Assembly (NCBI GenBank): GCA_037893225.1 | Contig: JAZGUH010000023.1 | Span: 384,501 to 448,500, forward strand | Reading direction: 5' to 3' | Length of the DNA stretch: 64,000 nt | Origin: Hippasteria phrygiana | Lineage: Eukaryota > Echinodermata > Asteroidea > Valvatida > Goniasteridae | In this document: positions 61,401 through 64,000 of the stretch, one piece after another | How the letters are laid out: the number at the start of each line of letters is the position of its first letter | How positions within the stretch are numbered: the first letter of the stretch is position 1 | Notes under the pieces: model-generated | What the model was told of the DNA's origin: nothing | What the model saw: the letters and a program-made list of their open reading frames with translations, nothing else | Database searches by the model: none | Translations under genes and position numbers: made by a program

Positions 61401-63297
61401 ACAGTAGGAATAGTATATATTGTATCATGATGTACCATGGAGGAATAAAAAAATACATACATGCACTAAATGTGTCTTTCTTTGACCGTTTTCTAAACCC
61501 CGACATGACATCTCCGCTCCGCGCGATTTACCTTCCGCGCGATTTACCCTCCGCGCCGTACGTTGTCAAGTGCAAACAACGTCTTATTCCCAGTGTACAA
61601 TGTACGTACCTACACGCTTGCGAACTCATCTTGAGATCGAGGGGTATGGCAATTGTTTGCAATAAGGTCAACCCCTGTAGCGCATCTGCGCGTGCGCGTT
61701 GCTTTGTTGCTAGCCTTGGTCAAGTGCAAGCAACCGCACTGAATGCCACCGTCTTTCCCCAGTGTACAAGGCACATGTAGTTAGGTGTAGTTACGTGTAG
61801 CGAACTGCGTCGCATCTTGAGAAAAGATTAAAACACGTGCCGCGCATCCATTGTACATTGTGCAATGTACGTCATGTCGTCTTCACAAAATATACGACAC
61901 GATCGTTTGACAGCTCGCATGTGATCGTCCATGGTATTATCATCTGTGTTACTAATCAACAATGCTGAAATAGAAACAAACGCTAGTCTTTCTGGAGTGC
62001 CATAAAGTAGCCAACTGAAGGTAAATGTCGTAAAACTCCAAATACTCAACGAGCGAAGGGAAGCTTTGTCAAACCATGGTCAAACCGGCCCCCCGTTCCG
62101 ATCCTGCCGCTCAATCCCGGCGGGCCCAATCCCGGTGGCCCCGATCTCATGATGCCGTGGTGACTTCCGTCATGTATTTGTTTTATTCCTCCGTTCTTCC
62201 GGTAATGAAAAAAGTGACGTCATCACGATAATATCGAATATCGCGATATTTTTCTGCCGATATTTCGGTATCAAAATAAATGGATATCGAACAGCCTTAC
62301 TCCAAGCTCCTGCCCCTGCCTTGATGCTGCCATCCAGTTCCACCTTGGGCAACGGCCTGCCACCTGGACGAGGCCTCGTGATAGTCCCCGGCTCACCTGG
62401 CTTAACCCTAACCCTTCAGGGCATGTTTGCTGGAACCCTGCCAGACGCATCAGATTGCATACTTTGTCACATTGACTTGTGTGAAGGGTCCAGCAACTTG
62501 GAGCTGTCAGCACAGATGCACTGTGCTGTGCCTGGCAGGGTTAGGGTTAAGCAGGTTGCTGATGCTGCGCAGCTGTCACCAAACGAGTGCTGGTCTCTCT
62601 TACCCTTGACTGGGAAGGTCGGAGGTCACTACAACCCGTATGATGGTCAATTGCAGCAGTAGTATTAGTAGTAAATCACACAAAAAAATCAGTATCATTT
62701 TGCCTACAGTCTCCTCTTTGAATCAAAAGATTACTCACCCAGATTGGGTCACGGATTACCTATCTAAATCAAGTCCAAACTGTCTATGTCAAAGTTAGTG
62801 TTAGATTGGTATGTTCACTAGCGACTGCCTTATAGCAGTGGGAGTATTCAGAGATTTCCAAATTAGGGTTGGAGCCATTAAAATTGGGTAGGCAAGGTAT
62901 TCTGGAAGCAGAACTTTTTTTATTTTTTTGCCTCACAAGGGCGTTTACAAAAACCCCTAGAGGATTTTGGAGGATACATGCAGCTTGAACACTTTGAAAT
63001 CAGAGGATGTTGGAGGATTCAGGTTACTTGCAGGAAAAATGGTGGACGGAGTTAAGGTTAATACAAGAAAATCTGAACACGACCTTTACATTTCTCGGCA
63101 GACGATTGGGATGTGGCAGGACTAATCGGTGAACGCTGTTGATGGTAGCGACGAGGATGATAACATGGGAATGAGTCTCATGCAGTGTGATGCGCGGTAC
63201 AATCGGTGCATCCTGCAGACGGATTCTAACAGCGTTCCCTGAAAGGTTATGGTCGAGCGACACCTCAAAGAGTTCCAGAATATCCCGATTAGTCCTC
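34266..63297 (-). CDS. NUP160: Nuclear pore complex protein NUP160 (5' end outside window)
   Basis: A scaffold subunit of the Y-shaped Nup107-Nup160 complex, which forms the nuclear pore's outer rings and acts at kinetochores in mitosis. Thirty-one exons were placed by matching remembered human NUP160 and requiring AG/GT sites and compatible phases. They give about 1361 codons, and human NUP160 is 1436 aa, so only about 70-75 N-terminal residues lie beyond the right edge. Exons 1-8 cover most of the N-terminal beta-propeller (landmarks LPHPNR, FGLAT, KLPPIGIQG, CKDHKLRMW). Exons 9-31 make the helical stack (LLRDLLILE, LLNPWCDWN, YHLELGHND, ESRARSMDL, LVQAGLFDAA, EYIDAVQGKG, WLPYQSIDH). Phases agree at all junctions but exon 16/17. 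The last exon has a changed C terminus from a 61-bp duplication. Introns are crowded with MITEs. No internal stop or broken exon was seen, so the gene appears functional. Confidence 0.95.
34585..34700 (+). mobile_element. SINE fragment in NUP160 intron
   Basis: Carries a degraded B-box (GGGTTCGAGACTC), then GAGCAAGACACTTTGTCAC and TTCTCTCCCC..., the central motif of the SINE at 30495. No tail. Confidence 0.6.
34933..35034 (-). CDS. NUP160: NUP160 exon dd
   Basis: 34 codons, SVWLPYQSIDHLLTALRDQ, matching human MVWLPYSSIDQLLQALGE. Donor CAG/GTATAT. Confidence 0.93.
35157..35282 (-). CDS. NUP160: NUP160 exon cc
   Basis: 42 codons, ASLLLMYITYDMLEEATSL and EYIDAVQGKGAEYFGL, matching human AELLRLYLNYDLLEEAVDL and EYVDAVLGKGHQYFGI. 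Confidence 0.95.
35665..35975. mobile_element. TTAA-flanked element, GGCACCACAC family, copy 1
   Basis: Shares AATAGGCACCACAC, CTTGGAGCCCCC, ATTCATTACACTC and GTGCAGGAATGCGC with the copy at 57765-58078. TTAA at 35665 and 35972 are likely bounds. About 310 bp. Confidence 0.6.
36082..36414 (-). pseudogene. SAP-domain-like open frame overlapping a NUP160 exon edge
   Basis: The central part (MRVDDLKQFLTNRGIPCMGK with a following RREELRDLAEK) has the helix-turn-helix pattern of a SAP DNA-binding domain, preceded by GRHRVYRVVDGRQY. The frame runs antisense to nothing known, starts inside the NUP160 exon bb donor region and ends in a stop just after a Cys/Phe-rich stretch. It looks like a fragment of a transposon-borne or retrocopied gene inside an intron. 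Function is not established. Confidence 0.4.
36393..36537 (-). CDS. NUP160: NUP160 exon bb
   Basis: Encodes AWRLLKNYLEKYDRPGDHTY and INKVLSLGYHLPLWLV, matching human AWRLLSTYLERY and INKLLSHGVPLPNWLI. Confidence 0.94.
36768..36863 (-). CDS. NUP160: NUP160 exon aa
   Basis: Encodes CVKLSLNGPSETAWKWLSEN, matching human CIKLQFGGEAAQAEAWAWLAAN. GTAGGT donor. Confidence 0.9.
37727..37944. mobile_element. GGGGCCAATTTCA palindromic MITE, copy 1
   Basis: Begins GGGGCCAATTTCACAGAGC with GCTTAGCA-type repeats. Its right end (AAATTTTTGCGCTAAGC) is truncated, and NUP160 exon z starts 29 bp beyond it. Confidence 0.65.
37973..38102 (-). CDS. NUP160: NUP160 exon z
   Basis: Encodes SLLVQAGLFDAACVV and TFKLHLTPVFEGLAIQ, matching human TLLVQAGLFDTAISL and TFKLPLTPVFEGLAFK. 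A MITE ends 30 bp from the donor. Confidence 0.95.
38701..38790. repeat. 11-bp minisatellite
   Basis: Eight tandem copies of AGTCCATCGCA, the first and last with CAC for CGC. In an NUP160 intron. Confidence 0.9.
39064..39174 (-). CDS. NUP160: NUP160 exon y
   Basis: Encodes KVIELCDIQKEYELVNAC, matching human QIEILELEDLEKECSLAR. Acceptor CCGCAG, donor GTGAGT. Confidence 0.9.
39843..39909 (-). CDS. NUP160: NUP160 exon x
   Basis: Encodes IIGASPKRNYEGEALQPP, matching human RPGASPKRNHDGECTAAP. A hAT-type MITE begins 34 bp upstream of its acceptor. Confidence 0.9.
39944..40528. mobile_element. hAT-type MITE, TAGGGGTGTGCA family, copy 2
   Basis: Perfect termini TAGGGGTGTGCATCGG and TGCACACCCCTA. 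GTTTAATG occurs exactly on both sides (39936-39943, 40529-40536), the 8-bp duplication expected of hAT. Subterminal GGAACCGGGTACCCG repeats. 585 bp, non-coding, between NUP160 exons w and x. Confidence 0.9.
41047..41278 (-). mobile_element. TTAACCCC-family MITE
   Basis: TTAA at both ends, left CCCCTTGCGTACGG and right GAACGGGTTCAAGGGG. Sits 45 bp from NUP160 exon w. Confidence 0.8.
41323..41486 (-). CDS. NUP160: NUP160 exon w
   Basis: Encodes MYEHAVRLGLEVPTLDGL and YLAAMNALQLVNPDFAWIV, matching human MFEYGMRLGREVRTLRGL and LRLIRPEYAWIV. Confidence 0.95.
41626..41989. mobile_element. TTAA-flanked AGGCAGTGTACATG element, copy 2
   Basis: TTAA at 41626-41629 and 41986-41989. Internal deletion of the right hairpin arm shortens it to about 364 bp. 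Confidence 0.75.
42100..42477. mobile_element. hAT-like MITE, TAAGGATGGGAA family
   Basis: Ends TAAGGATGGGAATTTACG and AATTTCCTATCCTTA. The flanks ATGGGGAC and ATGGGGAG match at seven of eight bases. AACGTTTA motifs repeat inside. 378 bp. Confidence 0.75.
42816..43075. repeat. 260-bp palindrome
   Basis: Outer arms TGCCATGAAATAACAAAAAA and its mirror. Inner arms AGCCCGCTGGTGCCATTTG / CAAATGGCACCAGCGGGCT and TACGAACTCC / GGAGTTCGTCC. A non-coding fold-back in a NUP160 intron. Confidence 0.8.
43387..43498 (-). CDS. NUP160: NUP160 exon v
   Basis: Encodes IMESRARSMDLM and THNYYDLLYSFHVFRGNY, matching human IIESRARAVDLMTHNYYELLYAF. The donor is an unusual AAAG/GTTTGG, but phase and protein continuity with exon w require it. 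Confidence 0.9.
43639..44138. mobile_element. TTAA-flanked AGGCAGTGTACATG element, copy 3
   Basis: The fullest copy, 500 bp, with TTAA on both sides and the inner hairpin TAGCCTTTAGTCAAGG...CCTTGACTAAAGGCTA intact. Confidence 0.8.
44568..44664 (-). CDS. NUP160: NUP160 exon u
   Basis: Encodes DCLRQFIVILCQRSQTKKL, matching human DCLRQLVVVLCERSQLQDL, then FIDLHDE. Confidence 0.93.
45164..45258 (-). CDS. NUP160: NUP160 exon t
   Basis: Encodes WSKVFKYHLELGHNDEAYA, matching human RTCIFKHHLDLGHNSQAYE. GTAAGC donor. Confidence 0.93.
45795..46302. mobile_element. TTGCG/CGCAA-rich fold-back element
   Basis: Ends TGCACATTGCCCACCAACTG and CAGTTTGTGGGCAAGTTGCA are inverted. The interior is packed with CTTGCG or CGCAAG-type words (more than twenty in 500 bp), far above its surroundings. 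The open frames here are by-products. Confidence 0.7.
46408..46503 (-). CDS. NUP160: NUP160 exon s
   Basis: 32 codons, VIRLLEQFSVPDLVITLA, matching human VLRLLDVIGLPELVIQLA. GTGAGT donor. Confidence 0.93.
46582..46722. repeat. 14-bp minisatellite
   Basis: Seven or more copies of AAAACCGCTGCGCA with CAC and shortened variants. In an NUP160 intron, next to exon s. Confidence 0.85.
46902..47120 (-). CDS. NUP160: NUP160 exon r
   Basis: 73 codons, EYIRLLNPWCDWNISSRFF through KALDCFLKASH, matching human DYIQLLHPWCQVNVGSCRF and KALECFCQAAS. Confidence 0.95.
47149..47310 (+). mobile_element. TTAACCCC-family MITE, 3' truncated
   Basis: TTAACCCCTTGCATACGG start, then GCAGCCAAGCGAAATGG and CCCCAATAATGGATTGAAA. 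The right end is missing. The left end lies 28 bp upstream of NUP160 exon r. Confidence 0.65.
47562..47771 (+). mobile_element. AATAAGCC-family MITE
   Basis: Core fully present (TTTTATCCCGAATGACC, CACGTGTTAAATTCAATC, CATTACGTCAGC). Ends degraded to GAGTCAGTTCGACAT and GATACCGAACTTACTT. Confidence 0.7.
47823..47860 (-). CDS. NUP160: NUP160 exon q (38 bp)
   Basis: A tiny exon, FLTGKCQYTQLQ, matching human LMGNCQYVQLQ. TTCCAG acceptor and CAG/GTAAGA donor. Confidence 0.85.
48291..48755. mobile_element. Tigger/pogo-like element, TATAATGAACACC ends
   Basis: TA-flanked ends ACAGTGAAACGTCGCTATAA and TTATAGCGGCATTCCACTTG are inverted; second motif CGCTATACC(A/G)AACA recurs inside each end. About 460 bp, no intact transposase. 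Confidence 0.65.
48778..49019. mobile_element. GGGGCCAATTTCA palindromic MITE, copy 2
   Basis: Ends GGGGCCAATTTCATAGAGC and TTTATGAAATTGGCCCC. Interior has TTTGCTTAGCATG and CATGCTAAGC mirrored. About 242 bp. Confidence 0.8.
49069..49317 (-). CDS. NUP160: NUP160 exon p
   Basis: Encodes ESNLRQLAALEISES and RTVTPTLAELFLEGV, matching human ESNLQHLSVLELTDS and PQTIVELFFQEV. The 3' boundary (GAT/GTATCC) is uncertain because its phase does not match the next exon. Confidence 0.8.
50098..50250 (+). mobile_element. tRNA-like unit, single
   Basis: Contains GGGAGACCGCCAACAT, then the A-box TAGCTCAGTTGGTAGAGC and the B-box GGTTCGAATCC, and ends TTTGTTCACATTC. It is a half of the fold-back seen at 4075. 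Confidence 0.7.
50286..50419 (-). CDS. NUP160: NUP160 exon o
   Basis: Encodes LLAYYSLLWVGNCLASTVP, matching human LLLSYYLIKWGSECLATDVP. Acceptor TCCTCGAG, chosen by phase. A tRNA-like unit ends about 50 bp from its 3' side. Confidence 0.85.
50844..51004 (-). CDS. NUP160: NUP160 exon n
   Basis: Encodes RYQLLRDLLILECVMVKLGD, matching human FLICRDLLILQQLLMRLGD. The polypurine minisatellite lies immediately 5' in the intron. Confidence 0.92.
51098..51655 (+). repeat. 15-bp polypurine minisatellite in NUP160 intron
   Basis: About 37 copies of AAGGAAAGAAGATGA (all purines except T once per unit), with GGG and GGAA variants. The minus strand is pyrimidine-rich and reads in any frame as Phe/Ser/Leu, giving spurious frames of 240-380 residues that run into real exon sequence. 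Triplex-prone. Confidence 0.9.
51856..52016 (-). CDS. NUP160: NUP160 exon m
   Basis: Encodes QQLTSTIQAIQDPIRAVL and TLLNAMDLADGDPMSL, matching human SKLQEIRNPIHAIGLLIREMD. GTAAGA donor. Confidence 0.9.
52762..52913 (-). CDS. NUP160: NUP160 exon l
   Basis: Encodes CRDLIVLSDCIKMISQVL and the DVYQLEKPDVIAQQI stretch, matching human ARDVICLIKCLRLIEE. The donor is GG/GTAAGA. The acceptor (AAAAG/ACGTTATG) is weak and chosen by phase. Confidence 0.8.
53542..53607 (-). CDS. NUP160: NUP160 exon k
   Basis: Encodes LLSVLRPCDAVEHLYLAP, matching human YLSFLIPSSLVDHLYLLP. The 3' end is taken at GGG/GTAGAT by phase; a later donor adding a few residues is possible. Confidence 0.8.
53917..53982 (-). CDS. 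NUP160: NUP160 exon j
   Basis: 22 codons, LGIMLDPSTGLVCLLKK, matching human LALHLNPHTNMVCLLKK. Phase 0 both ends. Confidence 0.9.
54078..54245 (+). mobile_element. SINE-like fragment
   Basis: B-box GGGTTCGAGCCCCG follows a tRNA-like TGGTTTGGAGCAATG. No ATT tail. Confidence 0.5.
54393..54612 (+). mobile_element. TTAACCCC-family MITE
   Basis: TTAACCCCTTGAGTACG start and CTGTACGCAAAGGGTCAA end. The final TCAA is shared with the next element. Confidence 0.75.
54609..55071. mobile_element. TTAA-like flanked element, CTCTTTCAGTGCC ends
   Basis: Ends TCAACTCTTTCAGTGCC and GGGCACTGAAAGAGTCAA. The left part contains 2.5 copies of an approximately 47-bp unit (GTACATGTACGATCTAC...CCGAAAGTGCCAT). 463 bp. 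Confidence 0.75.
55141..55350 (-). CDS. NUP160: NUP160 exon i
   Basis: 70 codons. Encodes EMSQEEYREVLEQSWSRFY then TCCVQYHE, matching human SQEEFRNLQQEFWCKFYACC. Confidence 0.92.
55544..55612 (-). CDS. NUP160: NUP160 exon h
   Basis: 23 codons, EAYLDIIFHPGRFSLQSISR, matching human REMYLQSLFTPGQFTNEALCK. GTAAGT donor. Confidence 0.9.
55815..55935 (-). mobile_element. SINE fragment, reverse
   Basis: Reverse of the SINE centre: GGTACCCATTTACTCC, GGTGCCTTGCTCAAGGACAC, then CTGAACTCGAACCCAATC (degraded B-box). Confidence 0.6.
56007..56389. mobile_element. CCTGGCC fold-back, copy 1
   Basis: GC-rich inverted arms with GGCTTTTCAACGGCCTGGCC on the right and GGCCATTGAAAAGCCTGG on the left. Shares CTACTAATCAATAAAGCC with copies at 58405 and 63456. 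Outer ends diverged. Confidence 0.7.
56439..56529 (-). CDS. NUP160: NUP160 exon g
   Basis: Encodes ERAWNSVFMESLPSPD, matching human GQWNPVFMQPLPEE. The acceptor at TAATAG fits the phase-2 end of the previous exon. Confidence 0.85.
57179..57397 (+). mobile_element. TTAACCCC-family MITE
   Basis: TTAA on both ends; CCCTGTGAGTACGG left and CCGTATGCAAGGGG right. 219 bp. Confidence 0.8.
57517..57759. mobile_element. GGGGCCAATTTCA palindromic MITE, copy 3
   Basis: GGGGCCAATTTCCTAGAGC and CTCGTGAAATTGGCCCC ends. 243 bp, immediately next to the TTAA-flanked element at 57765. Confidence 0.8.
57765..58078. mobile_element. GGCACCACAC family, copy 2
   Basis: CTAACCCCTTTTGTCTGG left and ATTCAAGATGTTAA right; ends 11 bp from NUP160 exon f. 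Shares its interior with 35665. Confidence 0.65.
58089..58264 (-). CDS. NUP160: NUP160 exon f
   Basis: Encodes FGLTLATLWATWNSPSGE and TLVKFTQYEG, matching human FALTSTDIWALWHDAENQT and VVKYINFEH. Donor GTGAGC. Confidence 0.88.
58405..58795. mobile_element. CCTGGCC fold-back, copy 2
   Basis: TTAGGGAGGAGTGGTTAATC and GATTAACCACTCCACCCTAA are near-perfect ends. Ends about 20 bp from NUP160 exon e. Confidence 0.8.
58816..58977 (-). CDS. NUP160: NUP160 exon e
   Basis: Encodes LTADLLDYVPSSSSL and RYALGSDSRTLVLGVFL; the human counterpart has VADMLEYVPVKKDL. Exactly 54 codons in phase 0. Confidence 0.88.
59134..59248 (-). CDS. NUP160: NUP160 exon d
   Basis: Encodes LNLDLFAFCVCKDHKLRMW, matching human FIFALCQDHKLRMWS. 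Acceptor GATTAG, donor CAAG/GTAGGT. Confidence 0.9.
59289..59515. mobile_element. Inverted pair of tRNA-like units, degenerate
   Basis: Left unit reversed (GGGTTTGAACCTGCGACC), right unit forward (GCAGGTTCAAATCCTGC), with the shared linker ACAATTTGGAAGACC between. Same architecture as 4075-4398 but more mutated and with a shorter spacer. Confidence 0.7.
59762..59880 (+). mobile_element. tRNA-derived SINE head (Ser/Leu-like)
   Basis: GCTCGGTGGTCGAGTGGTTAA resembles a class II tRNA 5' half with A-box; GGGTTCGAATCCCG is a B-box. The acceptor-stem-like GTGAGCC then a hairpin GAGCCTGTG/CACACAGGCTC follow. The anticodon loop is not clean, so it is not a functional tRNA gene. Confidence 0.55.
59998..60076 (-). 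CDS. NUP160: NUP160 exon c
   Basis: 79 bp; encodes VTQHELKQATVMQRLWSG, matching human VVELKQSSVMQRLLTG. Donor AATAAG/GTACAG. Confidence 0.9.
60317..60474 (-). mobile_element. TTAACCCC-family MITE, internally deleted
   Basis: TTAACCCCCATGACACC and CTCAAGGGGTTAA bound 158 bp; interior GTTGGATTATTGTTTATG in reverse. Confidence 0.7.
60530..60755 (-). CDS. NUP160: NUP160 exon b
   Basis: CTCAG acceptor, CAAG/GTGAAG donor. Encodes SSSWLTSEGEAVFGLAT and VVKLPPIGIQ, a propeller blade matching human WLSSDGEALFAL and VLKLPPYDIPG. Confidence 0.93.
61197..62299. mobile_element. hAT-type element, TAAGCCTGTTCGATAT family
   Basis: Ends TAAGCCTGTTCGATATG and ATATCGAACAGCCTTA. CTCCAAGC occurs on both sides (61189-61196, 62300-62307). 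Subterminal GATATTTCGATAT repeats. No transposase domain recognised in 1.1 kb; the 144-aa frame at 61346-61780 is not family-like. Confidence 0.88.
62402..62550. mobile_element. Small TTAA element, copy 2
   Basis: TTAACCCTAACCC and AGGGTTAGGGTTAA ends; interior CTGCCAGACGCATCAGATTG. Nested in the LINE fragment. Confidence 0.7.
63090..63297 (-). CDS. NUP160: NUP160 exon a (first exon in window)
   Basis: TTGCAG acceptor and AAT/GTAAAG donor. Encodes the ILELFEVSLDHNL and VHRLVLPHPNR motifs matching human residues about 75-143. It starts in phase 2, so at least one upstream exon exists outside the window. Confidence 0.92.
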
Positions 63298-63336
63298 CTG
63301 CAATGAAATGTATTTAAGCCCAGGGTCAAAGGTCAT

Positions 63337-63455
63337 GGAGCTGCTTAGCACAAAATATTGCTAAGCAGATTTTCCTGCTGAGCAGACATCAGTTGGGAAC
63401 CAGTCACAGGAAATGCACTTCACATGCAATTTTGGCTGGTAACTGGTTCTTTCTA
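63337..63455. mobile_element. GCTTAGCA-type MITE fragment
   Basis: TGGAGCTGCTTAGCAC and GCTAAGCAGATTTTCC blocks resemble the GGGGCCAATTTCA family. The fragment stops where the fold-back begins at 63456. Confidence 0.5.
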
Positions 63456-63839
63456 TGGGAGGAGTGGTTAATCTGTGGTCGGGCCAGGCCTTTGAAAAGC
63501 CCAGCCATGCCCGGGCCTTCAGGCTTTTACTCTTGCTATTGTGAGCCAAAAATCATAGAGCATCAACTAATCAATAAAGCCCCGCCTCTGCCAGGCCAGG
63601 CCAGGCCTGGTTGTAGCCCCTCCCACACTAATCTGTACCCATTCAGGGCAGGATCAAAAGATGCCTCAGCTGTCAGTCACGTCTGGGTGAACAATGGGAG
63701 CCGGCTGGACTCCAGAATTAATGGACAGTTTATTGTGTACAATCAGGGGATTATAGAAGCCCGAAGGCCCAGGCTTTCCAGGGGCTTGGCCAGGCTTTTC
63801 AACGGCCTGGCCCAACCACAGATTAACCACTCCACCCTT
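63456..63839. mobile_element. CCTGGCC fold-back, copy 3
   Basis: TGGGAGGAGTGGTTAATCTG and CAGATTAACCACTCCACCC ends. Nearly the same sequence as the copy at 58405 throughout, including CAATGGGAGCCGGCTGGAC, so it is recent. Confidence 0.8.
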
Positions 63840-64000
63840 AAATCAATTTCATGCTCAGCAAAATGTTCTGCTCTAAAGACATTGGCATCAGGACTGACCC
63901 CTCATCTGCTATGCTTTAGTGAGCACACACTGACTACCCACTATCTTAGGATCCAGCCACAGAATCTTCCGCCTTAACGGTTCACCGAGCTAATCCCCCA
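63840..64000. other. Right edge, no exon found
   Basis: I translated both strands and found nothing resembling the NUP160 N terminus, so its first exon lies outside the window. Confidence 0.5.

Larger units (their letters stand above)
60925..62640 (+). pseudogene. LINE reverse-transcriptase fragment split by a transposon
   Basis: Before 61196 the frame reads FYHACVLSALLYGSETWKL, RKKEQECIQPFHMQCQRR and ILGIRWYDLISN, the thumb-region signature of a LINE reverse transcriptase. It resumes after 62308 with PSSSTLGNGLPPGRGL and, beyond a further MITE, LSPNECWSLLP. It is interrupted by a 1103-bp hAT-type element and a 149-bp TTAA element, so it cannot be functional. Confidence 0.75.

Noticed and set aside
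61346..61780. 144-aa frame as a hAT transposase remnant
   Set aside because: No zinc-finger BED or hAT dimerisation motif visible; likely chance.

Overview
This is a eukaryotic window from a repeat-rich animal nuclear genome. Three spliced protein genes are supported, and most of the remainder is non-autonomous transposon debris, minisatellites and a satellite block. The exon proteins resemble vertebrate NUP160 and MPEG1 closely, the introns are hundreds of bases to about 2.3 kb, and the SINEs have tRNA-like heads and an ATT tail. I infer a marine invertebrate deuterostome (echinoderm, hemichordate or amphioxus grade). The sequence alone does not settle the species.

Layout. Positions 1-18.2 kb contain no gene I can support. 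They hold a higher-order satellite (about 0.49-3.34 kb), several fold-back and TTAA-flanked MITEs, a decayed LINE 3' end near 15 kb, a hAT-type element at 16.4-17.0 kb and a 12-bp G-rich minisatellite at 17.8-18.15 kb. At 18.38-22.01 kb on the minus strand lies a two-exon C2H2 zinc-finger gene (854 aa, 14 fingers in three clusters, with a coding minisatellite in its acidic/Ala-rich tail). Positions 22.3-27.1 kb are transposon-rich and non-coding, with a run of 40 G. At 27.30-32.71 kb on the plus strand is MPEG1/perforin-2 in three coding exons (753 aa), with a TATA-like box upstream.

From 34.27 to 63.30 kb, convergent with MPEG1, is the nucleoporin gene NUP160 on the minus strand. I resolved 31 exons covering human residues from about 75 to the C terminus; the first exon or exons lie beyond the right edge. 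Splice phases agree at every junction except one (exon 16 to 17), where a small exon seems to be missing. The stop codon lies in a 61-bp tandem duplication that changes the reading frame. The NUP160 introns carry most of the named repeats: hAT-type elements with 8-bp target duplications, TTAA-flanked elements, palindromic MITEs, and a 15-bp polypurine minisatellite.

The three genes are not an operon or a pathway. NUP160 is a housekeeping scaffold of the nuclear pore Y-complex, MPEG1 is a phagosomal pore-forming defence protein, and the zinc-finger protein is a probable DNA-binding regulator. I found no convincing novel gene system. The most interesting signals are the modified NUP160 C terminus, the internally triplicated zinc-finger protein with a coding VNTR, the inverted-pair tRNA-like fold-backs, and the well-bounded transposon families whose exact ends and target duplications can be read directly.
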